DNA from: Burkholderia cepacia
GTDB taxonomy: Bacteria > Pseudomonadota > Gammaproteobacteria > Burkholderiales > Burkholderiaceae
Assembly (NCBI RefSeq): GCF_029962485.1
Contig: NZ_CP073637.1
Location: 1,984,001 to 2,048,000, forward strand
Length of the DNA stretch: 64,000 bases
Direction of reading: 5' to 3'
Positions within the stretch are counted from its first letter, which is position 1. Each line of letters begins with the position of its first letter. Of the stretch, positions 18,408 through 27,053 are shown piece after piece. Position numbers and translations under genes: made by a program. The notes under the pieces are model-generated. The model was not told the DNA's origin and did not search any database. It was given only the letters and a program-made list of their open reading frames with translations.

Positions 18408-18928
18408 ATGAAGGTCACCACCTTGTCCGCACTCGCGCGCCGACTTGCGCTTCTGGTCGCCGTACCGGCCTCGATGAACGCCGAGGCCGCCACGCCGACG
18501 ATGGCAGAACCGGCACGGCAGCATGCCGCCGGAGTCAATGCGGGCCGATGGCCCCAAACCTCTTCGCGTGCGACAGACTGCCCAGTCGCGCCTCCATTAC
18601 CGCCACGCTCGACCGGTGCACCGGCGACGAGTCCCGATTTTCCGCCGGTGTTTCAGCGTCGAACAGCCTCCTGCCTACGTTGTTTGCCGGCAAACCCGAG
18701 GGCGATGCGTCATCGAAGAAGTCCAAGCCTGACAATCGCTTCCAGGTGATCTGCACATTCAACGGAGATCGCACCGTCTGTCGTTACGCATCGACGGTCA
18801 AACAACGCATGGCCGTCAACGGACGCATCACGGCATTAATGTCCCCGCAACGCGCCATCGATCAACGTGCATCGGAAAATATGAAAGACTTCACGTTCGC
18901 CGCGCTCGACGCATGGCAGGTCAACTGA
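18408..18928 (+). pseudogene. Possible frameshifted exported protein
   Basis: At ATG 18408 a frame encodes a plausible signal peptide (MKVTTLSALARRLALLVAVP followed by ASMNAEA). This frame runs into unlikely sequence. In a second frame, from about 18520 to the stop at 18928, the translation looks protein-like: it contains PEGDASSKKSKPDN, FQVICTFNGDRTVCRYAST with two cysteines 9 apart, and QRAIDQRASENMKDF. The simplest reading is one small exported protein broken by a frameshift between about 18470 and 18540. Two unrelated chance frames cannot be excluded. It lies just upstream of the M16 protease pair, with no recognised family. Confidence 0.35.
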
Positions 18929-18985
18929 CCGTCGAGCCGGCACCCGATCTTCCGCGTTCATCCTGCCTACACGAAAGGACGTTCC

Positions 18986-20350
18986 ATGTCAGTACGACGT
19001 TTGATATGCACCGGGCTCGCGCTGTGCCTGTTGATTGCAGGCACGGCGATGGCCCAACCCGTCGACGTAGCGGGCTTTACCCACGTCCGCTCCCTGGGCG
19101 GTATCGACGAATACCGTCTGGATGCCAACGGTCTCACCGTGCTTGCCTTGCCCGATCCCGCTGCGACGGTGGTCAGTTTCCAGGTGTTGTACCAAGTGGG
19201 TTCACGCAACGAAGCCACCGGCACGACCGGCGACACCCACCTGCTCGAGCACCTGATGTTCAAGGGCAGCCGGCACTACAACAAGGCGCTCGGCAATTCA
19301 CTGAACAGCTACATGGAGCGAGTGGGCGCGACCTTCAACGCAACCACCTCGATGGACCGCACCAACTACTTCGGCACGCTCGGGCGCGATGCGCTGGAAG
19401 GCTACATCGCCATCGAGGCCGACCGCATGCGCAACCTCCTGCTGCGCCCGGAAGACCTGGCGAGCGAGATGACGGTGGTACGCAACGAGTACGAGCGAGG
19501 CGAGAACAGTCCTTTCACCGCCTTGTTCCAGCAGGTCATGGCCACGGCTTACCAGGCACACCCCTACCACCATCCCACCATCGGCTGGCGTAGCGACATC
19601 GAGCATGCGAGCGTGGACAAGCTGCGCCGCTTCTACGACACCTTCTACTGGCCAGACAACGCCACCGTCATCCTGGTCGGCGATTTCCGGCAGGACCAGG
19701 CGTTGGGATGGGTCAGGCAGTATTACGGCGGCATCCCGCGCGCGCCCAAGGCCATTCCCGCTGTCACGACCGAAGAGCCGCAGCAGCAGGGGCCGCGAAG
19801 GCTGGTGCTCAAACGTGCGGGTGCAACGGGCAATCTGATCATCGCCTTCAAGGGGCCCCGCGCACTCGACCCCGATGCGGCTGCCTTGACCGTACTGGGC
19901 CTGGTATTGAGCCAGGGCAAGAGCAGCCGGCTGTATCACGCACTGGTCGACACCACGGTTGCCACGCAAGCAGGCGCCAGCTTCCACGCGCTGCGCGATC
20001 CCGGTCCGTTCGTCGTGACGGTTAGCCTGCCGCCCGACGCGAAACACGAGCAGGCCGAGAAAATCGCCTGGACCGAACTGGAGCGTATCAAGACCGAGGG
20101 CGTCACTCGCGAGGATATCCAGCGCGTGCTGGGGCCGTACCGGGCCGATCAGATCTACCAGCGTGACGGCGTCCGCTTGACGTCCGCCCGATTGGGCTAC
20201 GCGGTCTCGCTGGGCGACTGGACACGGTTCGTCACCGAGCTTGAAGAACTGGAGAAGGTGACGCCCGCCGACGTGCAGCGCGTCGCCCGCAAGTACCTCA
20301 TTGAAAATCAGAGCACAACCGGCTGGTTCGTTCCGGAGCAATCTTCATGA
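18986..20350 (+). CDS. M16-family zinc metalloprotease (catalytic subunit)
   Basis: A 454-residue periplasmic protease with a signal peptide (1-23, ending AMA). The inverted zinc motif HxxEH is H85-LL-E88-H89, and the distal zinc ligand is E168 in VVRNEYE. An AAAGGA site precedes the ATG. M16 enzymes act as two-domain or paired clamshells that degrade peptides; the gene directly downstream encodes the second, zinc-free half. The pair overlaps by ATGA, so equal expression is expected. Codon use is visibly milder than in the surrounding core genes, which suggests acquisition. The natural substrate is unknown. Confidence 0.9.
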   Translation: MSVRRLICTGLALCLLIAGTAMAQPVDVAGFTHVRSLGGIDEYRLDANGLTVLALPDPAATVVSFQVLYQVGSRNEATGTTGDTHLLEHLMFKGSRHYNKALGNSLNSYMERVGATFNATTSMDRTNYFGTLGRDALEGYIAIEADRMRNLLLRPEDLASEMTVVRNEYERGENSPFTALFQQVMATAYQAHPYHHPTIGWRSDIEHASVDKLRRFYDTFYWPDNATVILVGDFRQDQALGWVRQYYGGIPRAPKAIPAVTTEEPQQQGPRRLVLKRAGATGNLIIAFKGPRALDPDAAALTVLGLVLSQGKSSRLYHALVDTTVATQAGASFHALRDPGPFVVTVSLPPDAKHEQAEKIAWTELERIKTEGVTREDIQRVLGPYRADQIYQRDGVRLTSARLGYAVSLGDWTRFVTELEELEKVTPADVQRVARKYLIENQSTTGWFVPEQSS

Positions 20351-21693
20351 AGCATGTTCGTTTCAACCATCTGCGGACGTGGTTCGTGTGTTTCGCCGTG
20401 CTGTGGCTGCCTGTTGCGGCTCAGGCAGGCATCGCCGACCGCGTCGTACGCGCCCAGGCCGGCAGCATCGCGCTGCTGACCTATCCGATGTCGCCGCATG
20501 AAATGGTGTCCCTGTCCGGTGTCATGCCCTTGGGCGACGCCGACGCGGCCAGCAAGACAGCCAATCCGGCCGTGCCCCTGCTGACCGGCATGTTGCTGCA
20601 GGAAGGCAGCGCCCGTCGCGACAAGGTGGCGATCTCCGCGCTGCTGGACAGCCTGGGTGCGCAGTTGTCGTTCCAGTCCGACGGAGGCTACGTCGGCATA
20701 CACGGCCAATGCCTGACCAAGGATCTGCCGACGCTGATCGACCTGATGGCCGAGCAGTTGCGCCAGCCAGCCTTCAAGCCGGAGGAACTGGCCAAGGCCA
20801 AGACCCGGCTGGAGGCCGCGGTCCGTAACGCCGGAGAAAACCCGTCGGTCCGGGCCAGCGAGGCGCTGTATCGGTCCATCTACCCCGACGCGCACCTCAA
20901 CGCCCCAGTGCCGCGCGAGCGGATGCTCGAGGCCATTGCCGCTGCCACGCTGGACGATATCAAGGCGTTTCATCGAACCTACTACGGACCGGCACATATG
21001 ACGCTGGTTGTAGTGGGTGGAGCGGACCCGCGTCGCCTGCAATCGATGGTGACCGAGGCCTTCGCGGGCTGGAGCGGTGGCAAGGACCTCGTGCGACAGA
21101 GTCCACCACCCAAGGCGAGCCAGGCCGATACGCAGCGAATCGCGATGAAGGACAAGGCATCCATCAGTGTGATGCTCGGTCAGGCCATCGACCTGCGCGC
21201 CAACGATGCCGACTACCTGCCCTTGAGCGCGGCCGTCAACGTCCTCGGGAACGGCTTCACTGGCCGGCTGATGGCGAGCGTCCGCGACAAGGAAGGCCTG
21301 ACCTACGGCATTCGTGCCAGCCTGTCCGGGCTCTCCCTGATGGACGGCGGATTCTTCATCACCAGCAGCTTTGCCCCGCCCCTGCTGGACAAGGGCGTCG
21401 CCAGCACGCGCCACATTCTTGATGCCTGGTGGAAACAAGGCATCACCCAGGCGGAACTGGATGCACGCAAGGACGGCATGATCGGTCGCCATCAAGTCGC
21501 GATGGAAACCACTGGGCAGATGGCCGCCATGCTCAGCCAGACGGTGCTCCAGGATCGCCCCCTAAGCGACCTCGATACCTATCCGCAGCGCATCCGCGCC
21601 CTGACCGTCGATCAGGTCAACACCGCCATCCGCAAGTATCTGAATCCCGACAAGATGGTGTGGATCGAGGCCGGGACGTTTGCGGAGAAATAG
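20347..21693 (+). CDS. M16-family protein lacking the zinc site (partner subunit)
   Basis: A 448-residue protein with a signal peptide ending near AAQAG. It has the M16 fold pattern, including the C-terminal segment LGNGFTGRLMASVRDKEGLTYGIRA that carries the conserved Arg/Tyr substrate-binding region. The place of the HxxEH motif is taken by PLLTGMLLQEGS, so it cannot bind catalytic zinc. It should form a heterodimer with the active M16 protein encoded directly upstream, as in mitochondrial processing peptidase and bacterial paired M16 proteins. The start codon overlaps the upstream stop. Confidence 0.9.
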   Translation: MKHVRFNHLRTWFVCFAVLWLPVAAQAGIADRVVRAQAGSIALLTYPMSPHEMVSLSGVMPLGDADAASKTANPAVPLLTGMLLQEGSARRDKVAISALLDSLGAQLSFQSDGGYVGIHGQCLTKDLPTLIDLMAEQLRQPAFKPEELAKAKTRLEAAVRNAGENPSVRASEALYRSIYPDAHLNAPVPRERMLEAIAAATLDDIKAFHRTYYGPAHMTLVVVGGADPRRLQSMVTEAFAGWSGGKDLVRQSPPPKASQADTQRIAMKDKASISVMLGQAIDLRANDADYLPLSAAVNVLGNGFTGRLMASVRDKEGLTYGIRASLSGLSLMDGGFFITSSFAPPLLDKGVASTRHILDAWWKQGITQAELDARKDGMIGRHQVAMETTGQMAAMLSQTVLQDRPLSDLDTYPQRIRALTVDQVNTAIRKYLNPDKMVWIEAGTFAEK

Positions 21694-21984
21694 TACGCAG
21701 CCTGCTTGTCGTTTCATTCCTACCCGGCCTCGCCGGATCGCTGCTATCGAGTGGGCAAGCGAAGAATCCGGTCCGTTTCCGGAAGCGAGCCGGCTTTCGT
21801 TTTTGGCGTCAGGAAGCGTACTCTGCCCGAGCCGAGTTAACGCTCGCTCGCGCAGCGCAGCCGAAGCATTAGTTGCTACCGCGCTGCACTGCCGTGAGGT
21901 CGAACCAATTTCCTTCCCGGTCCTAGTTGGAAAATTCCGGCTTTTGACGCTGCGGGCCGTTGCAACCACTGTCGTCGGTGGCGG
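21694..21984. other. Intergenic region, no gene seen
   Basis: About 290 bases between the M16 pair and the PAAR gene, which converge. No open frame with coding character was found, and no clear terminator was identified. Confidence 0.4.
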
Positions 21985-22242
21985 TCACTCCACCAGCCAT
22001 CCGGCCTCGCCCTCGACCAGGGTGCCACCATGGCTGGTGGTGTCGCCCTGGCGCGCCAGCGGCTGGCCTTCGATCTCCGTGCCGGTCGAGCCGGTTTGAA
22101 TCACCGCGCCGCAACTGATGCGGTCGCTCACGCGTGCCACGGCTCGGCCGTTGATGGCGGCAGACTCGGCGCCGCTGACGACGGTCCCCTCACCGTGGAT
22201 AGGACAGCTGTGTCGGTGGCCGACGAGTACGATAGGCCGCAT
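21985..22242 (-). CDS. PAAR-domain protein (type VI secretion spike tip)
   Basis: An 85-residue protein made up of one PAAR domain: MRPIVLVGHRHSCPIHGEG, the GAESAAINGRAVARVSD repeat and GQPLARQGDTTSHGG. PAAR proteins sharpen the VgrG spike of type VI secretion systems and recruit effectors. An AAGGAG site seven bases before the ATG supports translation. It is an orphan here: no VgrG, effector or immunity gene is intact nearby, and the gene upstream is a remnant. It could still supply a tip for a secretion system encoded elsewhere. Confidence 0.9.
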   Translation of the reverse strand: MRPIVLVGHRHSCPIHGEGTVVSGAESAAINGRAVARVSDRISCGAVIQTGSTGTEIEGQPLARQGDTTSHGGTLVEGEAGWLVE

Positions 22243-22275
22243 ATCAAGCTCCTTATGATTTGGACTACTTATCCA

Positions 22276-22485
22276 TCACGGGGATCGCGTGCTGAAGCCT
22301 TCGTTGCCCTCGGAAGACACGCCCTCCAAGGCTTCCGCCGGCGGCGCTGCGCTACGCACGTTGAACACGCGGCACACCGCGTACCAGCACTAGGCGGAGA
22401 ACAGGTTGTAGGGGAACAGGATCAACCACATCGGCAGCAGCCAGTTCCTCTTGCCTTGCCACTCGCCCGGCTCGCCGCTGCGCCA
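22276..22485 (-). pseudogene. C-terminal remnant of a membrane protein with in-frame stop
   Basis: Reading leftward, the translation GEWQGKRNWLLPMWLILF continues PYNLFSA, then an in-frame TAG (22392-22390), then CWYAVCRVFNVRSAAPP and 20 more codons to a TGA at 22278-22276. The TAG is one base from TGG (Trp). The sequence on both sides reads as one continuous membrane-associated tail. The upstream part of the gene is missing because a different gene begins on the other strand. It directly precedes the PAAR gene, and similar proteins (I recall DUF6708-like ones) accompany type VI PAAR genes in Burkholderia; that label is uncertain. Confidence 0.5.
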
Positions 22486-22554
22486 TGAATGCTGCCAGCC
22501 GCTATGCGAAAATTGAGGCTTCCAGTCTCTTCAATCAGCCATATCGGGGCCCGT

Positions 22555-22809
22555 ATGACTACCCACATCACGATCGAATTCACCGAACACGCAGCGGAAG
22601 CCATCGGCGAGCAAACCAGCACCAGTTTCTCCTACGACCAGGGTGCGCACGTACCGCAACCGGGCGACTTCGTCGAACTCGAGAATTCGCGGCAGACGTT
22701 CCTCGTGATCGGCCGCGTGTTTTCGCTCAAGGCGAACTACAGCGCCGTCAAGCTCGTACTCGACCTGCCACCGTCGGACGACGACCAGGACTTCAGTCCC
22801 GCGCACTGA
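22555..22809 (+). CDS. Small conserved-looking hypothetical protein
   Basis: An 84-residue soluble protein, MTTHITIEFTEHAAEAIGEQ and onward. The middle (PGDFVELENSRQTFLVIGRVF) looks like a small beta-barrel, and the C-terminus is acidic (PPSDDDQDF). The ATG at 22555 is chosen because upstream in-frame codons overlap the remnant on the other strand and look non-coding. It has no obvious partner. Function is unknown. Confidence 0.65.
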   Translation: MTTHITIEFTEHAAEAIGEQTSTSFSYDQGAHVPQPGDFVELENSRQTFLVIGRVFSLKANYSAVKLVLDLPPSDDDQDFSPAH

Positions 22810-22925
22810 ACGACAACGAAACGCATGGCCTCGGTCTGAGCCGCTGGTCATGCGACGCACGCGTGGGTGACATCGCAGCCGATGATCGATCGACATCGGC
22901 TGCGCATGCCCTCCGCCGACGAACA

Positions 22926-22948
22926 ATAAAAATGCCCGCCATGGCGGG
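22926..22948 (-). terminator. Intrinsic terminator of the LprI-like gene
   Basis: On the minus strand a perfect GCCCGCC-AT-GGCGGGC hairpin (22933-22948) is followed by a U-rich run. It begins 28 bases after the stop of the LprI-like gene. Confidence 0.75.
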
Positions 22949-22975
22949 CCTTGCTGGAACACGGAGCGTCACACG

Positions 22976-23806
22976 TTACCGCGCATCCGGAAACACCGAC
23001 GCAGTCAGACACCGCTCGAACCACACCGCATCGTCGCCATCGCCGATCGGCCACATTTCCGCATCGAGTTGCGGCAAACCGGTTGCCGGTGCGGGCGCAC
23101 GCTTATCGTCACCGGACACCCCCGCACGCATCCACCCCGATTGTGCGCCCCCGTTATCGCACGCATGCCCATGCGCCTGCGTCTCGCAGAACGCCACCGG
23201 GCGCACCTTCCCGCCGTCGGCCGCGCTCACCGAGCGGTACTGAAAAACCGCGCCGGTCGCCCAGTCCTCGCTCTGGCTGCAGACGCGCGCACGATGCTGC
23301 ACATGAACCGCGCCGAAACACGCATATGAAACGTGTGCGCCGCTCGCATCGTCGGGAATGAAATCGCAGTTGCCATCGAAGCCGGTCAACGGGCCGCCCG
23401 TGTATTTCGCAAGCCACTGGCGCTCGGCCAACGCTCGCGCGACCAGTCCTTTACCGGACTGATCGTCCAGCTCGGTGCTGCGTCGGTCGATTGCCTTGCG
23501 CACTTCATTGACGGCTAGCGGATGGCCATCGTAATCGGCATCGAGACGGTTGTTGCGCGCGGCGATCCAGCGGCGCTGGCTGCGCTCGAGCATGTCGCGA
23601 ATAGCGGCATCCGGCGCGGCCTTCAGCGCGCCCGCATAGGCCGAATTCATTCGCGCATCGGCTGCCCGCAGCACGGGGCTCGCGCAGATGCGCTTCTCGA
23701 CTGGTTGCGCGGCCTTCGCGCAATCCATCGCCAGGGCCGGCAAGGCCAAACCCACGCCACACATGAACACCGAAGCAAGACCGGCCAGCCTGACGGTCGA
23801 TGCCAT
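22976..23806 (-). CDS. Exported protein with LprI-like N-terminal domain
   Basis: A 276-residue protein. The signal peptide ends at about residue 27 (LALPALAMDC). The mature start has the pattern DCAKAAQPVEKRICASPVLR, with cysteines C29 and C41, then AADARMNSAYAGALKA and RWIAARN, which fits the lysozyme-inhibitor LprI family domain. The C-terminal half is beta-rich with four or more cysteines and ends FERCLTASVFPDAR; I do not recognise it. The start at 23806 is preferred because AAGGA lies seven bases before it. The first domain suggests envelope defence against lysozyme, but LprI-like domains are widespread and not all inhibit lysozyme. Confidence 0.75.
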   Translation of the reverse strand: MASTVRLAGLASVFMCGVGLALPALAMDCAKAAQPVEKRICASPVLRAADARMNSAYAGALKAAPDAAIRDMLERSQRRWIAARNNRLDADYDGHPLAVNEVRKAIDRRSTELDDQSGKGLVARALAERQWLAKYTGGPLTGFDGNCDFIPDDASGAHVSYACFGAVHVQHRARVCSQSEDWATGAVFQYRSVSAADGGKVRPVAFCETQAHGHACDNGGAQSGWMRAGVSGDDKRAPAPATGLPQLDAEMWPIGDGDDAVWFERCLTASVFPDAR

Positions 23807-24225
23807 TCGAATCCTTCGCATGCGCTCTCTCAGTTAGTTTGTTGTTCTCGGCCGCGCCGGATCGAAGCAGCATCGCCTCTCTCGCTTGCCCGGAACCGGT
23901 ACCGCGCGTTGCCGTGCAGCGCCGCTCCGGGTGCGACAGGCACACACCCGCACCGGGTCGAACACACGCCTTCAGGCGCGGCGTGCCCCGGCTGTCATTC
24001 ACAGGTGACTGGATCTCGATCGACTGGACAACGGTCATGCCCGCCCCATCCGCGGCGCGAGCATGTCGTGCCGACGATCACGAACGATCGTCGGCGATAT
24101 CTTTCGGCAGGCGGCAGCCGCGCATCGTCGTGCCCGGGCACGCGATCGGCCGACCCGCGCCACCTTGCTTCGCGGCACCGACGCCCGACGGCTCGCGCCG
24201 CCGCGGCCGGCCTGCCGCGACATCG
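23807..24225. other. Intergenic region between LprI-like gene and phaR
   Basis: About 420 bases with no convincing gene. It contains the hairpin listed at 24070-24095. The rest shows nothing recognisable. Confidence 0.45.
24070..24095. other. Perfect stem-loop downstream of phaR
   Basis: GCCGACGATC pairs with GATCGTCGGC (10 base pairs, six-base loop ACGAAC). There is no U-run on either side, so it is not a classical terminator. It lies about 130 bases past the phaR stop and may stabilise the 3' end of the pha transcript. Confidence 0.5.
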
Positions 24226-24792
24226 CTACTTCTTTTCCGGCTCCGGCGCACCCGGCTGCTTGAACGGGAACGTGCTGAACATCGACTTCGCCTGGTTCTG
24301 CATCTGCTCCTGCATCTGCACGAACATGTTCTTCGACTGCTCGATGTAGCTGGTCATCATCCCTTGCATCATCGGCGCCTGCATGTTCATGAACTGCGAC
24401 CAGACTTCCGGATTCATCGCGTTGCCTTCGTACAGGTTCTTCGACTGATCCGCGAGCTTGTTCTGGATGTCGATGAACGCCTGGATGTTCTTTTCCAGGT
24501 ACGTGCCCATCATTCCCTGCATCGCATGGCCGTAGAAACGGATGATCTGCGACAGCATCGACGACGAGAACATCGGCACGCCGCCGCTTTCCTCTTCGAG
24601 GATGATCTGCAGGAGGATGCTGCGCGTCAGATCTTCGTTGGATTTCGCATCGACGACCTTGAAATCCTCCTGCTCCAGCACGAGTTGCTTCACGTCGGTG
24701 AGCGTAATGTACGTGCTTGTCTCGGTATCGTAGAGCCGGCGGTTCGGGTACTTCTTGATGAGCCGTTCGGCCGTCTTCTTTGTAGTAGTCAT
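24226..24792 (-). CDS. phaR: Polyhydroxyalkanoate synthesis regulator PhaR
   Basis: A 188-residue DNA-binding regulator that senses PHB and represses phasin genes and its own gene in relatives such as Cupriavidus. The N-terminal DNA-binding region carries the signature LIKKYPNRRLYDTETSTYITLTDVKQLV. Two PHB-accumulation regulatory segments follow (SMLSQIIRFYGHAMQGMMGTYLEK and later). The tail is Met- and Gln-rich (MFVQMQEQMQNQAKSMF), fitting binding to granules. It is the last gene of phaC-phaA-phaB-phaR. The start ATG 24792 follows AAAGGC. Confidence 0.95.
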   Translation of the reverse strand: MTTTKKTAERLIKKYPNRRLYDTETSTYITLTDVKQLVLEQEDFKVVDAKSNEDLTRSILLQIILEEESGGVPMFSSSMLSQIIRFYGHAMQGMMGTYLEKNIQAFIDIQNKLADQSKNLYEGNAMNPEVWSQFMNMQAPMMQGMMTSYIEQSKNMFVQMQEQMQNQAKSMFSTFPFKQPGAPEPEKK

Positions 24793-24910
24793 GTAACGCC
24801 TTTCAGTGCAGCGTAGCGCAAGTGACGAATCCCCGCCGCCCGAATCCGGGAGGCGGGGGCCTTCGGAACACACCCGGCTGCGCGGCCACCCGGCCCGCGC
24901 AGCCTGGGCG

Positions 24911-25651
24911 TCAGCCCATGTGCAGGCCGCCGTTCAGCGAGAAGTCGGCGCCCGTCGCGAAGCCGGAATCGTTCGACGCGAGCCACGCGACGATCGAGCC
25001 GATTTCTTCGGGCCCGCCGAGACGTCGCACCGGGATCGTCGCAACGATCTTCTCAAGCACGTCGGGGCGGATCGCCTTCACCATGTCGGTGCCGATATAG
25101 CCCGGCGACACGGTGTTGACCGTCACGCCCTTCGTCGCGACTTCCTGCGCGAGCGACATCGTGAAGCCGTGGATGCCGGCCTTCGCGGTCGAGTAGTTGG
25201 TCTGGCCGAATTGCCCTTTCTGGCCGTTCACCGACGAAATGTTGATGATGCGGCCCCAGCCACGTTCGACCATCCCGTCGATCACCTGCTTCGTCACGTT
25301 GAACAGGCTCGTCAGGTTGGTGTCGATCACGGCCGTCCAGTCTTCATGCGTCATCTTGCGGAACACGACATCGCGCGTGATGCCTGCGTTGTTGACCAGC
25401 ACGTCGATTTCGCCGACTTCGGCCTTGACCTTGTCGAAGGCTTCCTTGGTCGAGTCCCAGTCGCCGACGTTGCCTTCCGACGCGATGAAATCGTACCCGA
25501 GTGCCTTCTGGTCCTCGATCCATTTCACGCGGCGCGGCGAGTTCGGGCCGCAACCCGCGACGACCTTGAAGCCGTCCTTCAACAGACGCTGGCAGATGCT
25601 GGTGCCAATGCCGCCCATCCCGCCCGTTACGTACGCAATTCGCTGAGACAT
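24911..25651 (-). CDS. phaB: Acetoacetyl-CoA reductase
   Basis: A 246-residue short-chain dehydrogenase that reduces acetoacetyl-CoA to (R)-3-hydroxybutyryl-CoA with NADPH, the second step of PHB synthesis. The nucleotide loop is TGGMGGIG near residues 9-16, the catalytic Tyr-Lys pair is in NYSTAKAGIHG, and the Ser lies in INISSVNGQKG. GGAG precedes the ATG at 25651. It follows phaA across a 121-base gap containing a strong hairpin. Confidence 0.95.
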   Translation of the reverse strand: MSQRIAYVTGGMGGIGTSICQRLLKDGFKVVAGCGPNSPRRVKWIEDQKALGYDFIASEGNVGDWDSTKEAFDKVKAEVGEIDVLVNNAGITRDVVFRKMTHEDWTAVIDTNLTSLFNVTKQVIDGMVERGWGRIINISSVNGQKGQFGQTNYSTAKAGIHGFTMSLAQEVATKGVTVNTVSPGYIGTDMVKAIRPDVLEKIVATIPVRRLGGPEEIGSIVAWLASNDSGFATGADFSLNGGLHMG

Positions 25652-25709
25652 GAATCTCACTCCATTTTTTGGTTTCGAGAGCTGCCGAGGCCCCCTCTGA
25701 CTTCACGTG

Positions 25710-25739
25710 GCGCCGGCCGAAGCCGCAATCGGCCGGTGC
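25710..25739 (-). other. Hairpin between phaA and phaB
   Basis: An 11-base-pair stem with one G-U wobble (25710-25720 with 25729-25739) and an eight-base loop. It has no U-run, so read-through is expected. It may protect the phaA message end or set the ratio of the two enzymes. Confidence 0.5.
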
Positions 25740-25772
25740 CCCGGATTCGGTTCGACGGTAACGAACGGCCGG

Positions 25773-26954
25773 TTACGGGCGCTCGACCGCGAGTGCGACG
25801 CCCATCCCGCCGCCGATGCACAGCGACGCCAGCCCGCGCTTCGCATCGCGCTTGACCATCTCGTGCAGCAGCGTCACCAGGATCCGGCAGCCCGACGCGC
25901 CGATCGGGTGACCGATCGCGATCGCGCCGCCATTCACGTTCACCTTCGACGTGTCCCAGCCCATCTGCTTGTGCACCGCCAGCGCCTGCGCCGCGAACGC
26001 CTCGTTGATTTCCATCAGGTCCAGGTCGCCCGGCGTCCAACCCGCGCGCTCCAGGCACCGGCGCGACGCCGGCACCGGGCCCATGCCCATCACGCTCGGA
26101 TCGACACCCGCGTTCGCGTACGCCTTGATCCGCGCAAGCGGCGTCAGGCCGAGGGCCGCCGCCTTCTGCGCCGACATCACCAGCACCGCCGCCGCGCCGT
26201 CGTTCAGCCCCGACGCGTTCGCCGCCGTCACCGAACCGTCCTTCGAGAACGCCGGCTTCAGCCCCGACAGCGATTCCGCCGTCACGCCGTGGCGCACGAA
26301 TTCATCGGTGGCGAATTGCAGCGGCTCGCCCTTGCGTTGCGGGATCGACACCGGCACGATCTCGTCGTTGAAACGGCCGGCCTTCTGCGCGGCTTCCGCC
26401 TTGTTCTGCGACAACGCCGCGAACGCATCCTGCTCTTCGCGCGTGATCCCGTATTCCTTCGCGACGTTCTCCGCCGTGATACCCATGTGGTACTGGTTGT
26501 ACACGTCCCACAGGCCGTCGACGATCATCGTGTCGACCAGCTTCGCGTCGCCCATCCGGAACCCGTCGCGCGAGCCCGGCAGCACGTGCGGCGACGCGCT
26601 CATGTTCTCCTGGCCGCCCGCGATCACGATGTCCGCGTCGCCCGCGACGATCGCGTTCGCCGCCAGCATCACAGCCTTCAGGCCCGAGCCGCACACCTTG
26701 TTGATCGTCATCCCCGGCACTGCCGTCGGCAGCCCGGCCTTGATCAGCGACTGGCGCGCCGGGTTCTGCCCCGAACCGGCCGTCAGCACCTGGCCCATGA
26801 TCACTTCGCTGACCTGATCGGGCTTCACGCCCGCACGCTCCAGCACCGCGCGGATCACCGTCGCGCCCAGCTCGGGCGCCGCAATCTTCGCAAGCGAGCC
26901 GCCGAATTTGCCGACCGCGGTCCGCGCGGCCGATACGATCACTACGTCCGTCAT
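25773..26954 (-). CDS. phaA: Acetyl-CoA acetyltransferase (beta-ketothiolase)
   Basis: A 393-residue thiolase that condenses two acetyl-CoA to acetoacetyl-CoA, the first step of PHB synthesis. The acyl-enzyme cysteine is C88 in [11 protein letters not shown]. The [11 protein letters not shown] segment gives the catalytic His, and the second Cys is in CIGGGMG at the C-terminus. A GGAGG site precedes the ATG at 26954. It follows phaC after 99 bases that contain a hairpin and U-run. Confidence 0.95.
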   Translation of the reverse strand: MTDVVIVSAARTAVGKFGGSLAKIAAPELGATVIRAVLERAGVKPDQVSEVIMGQVLTAGSGQNPARQSLIKAGLPTAVPGMTINKVCGSGLKAVMLAANAIVAGDADIVIAGGQENMSASPHVLPGSRDGFRMGDAKLVDTMIVDGLWDVYNQYHMGITAENVAKEYGITREEQDAFAALSQNKAEAAQKAGRFNDEIVPVSIPQRKGEPLQFATDEFVRHGVTAESLSGLKPAFSKDGSVTAANASGLNDGAAAVLVMSAQKAAALGLTPLARIKAYANAGVDPSVMGMGPVPASRRCLERAGWTPGDLDLMEINEAFAAQALAVHKQMGWDTSKVNVNGGAIAIGHPIGASGCRILVTLLHEMVKRDAKRGLASLCIGGGMGVALAVERP

Positions 26955-27005
26955 TTCCCTGTCCTCCAGGCCCGCACGACACGGCGCATCGTTACCGGCC
27001 CTGTT

Positions 27006-27048
27006 AAAAAAACTGCGGTGCACCGGACAGCGTGCGCCGCTGTCCGGT
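27006..27048 (-). terminator. Partial terminator or attenuator between phaC and phaA
   Basis: ACCGGACAGC pairs with GCTGTCCGGT (27022-27031 with 27039-27048), and a run of seven U follows nine bases after the stem on the minus strand (27012-27006). The gap between stem and U-run suggests weak termination, which would let some transcription pass into phaAB. Confidence 0.55.
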
Positions 27049-27053
27049 TTTCG

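Noticed and set aside
14871..18749. Plus-strand frame of over 1200 codons
   Set aside because: It is opposite an exported-protein gene, kdgK and rimO, which are clear genes. Only its last part touches a possible pseudogene.
24035..24223. 62-codon minus-strand frame between the LprI-like gene and phaR
   Set aside because: Almost only Arg and Ala, with no start signal; it covers the hairpin at 24070-24095.
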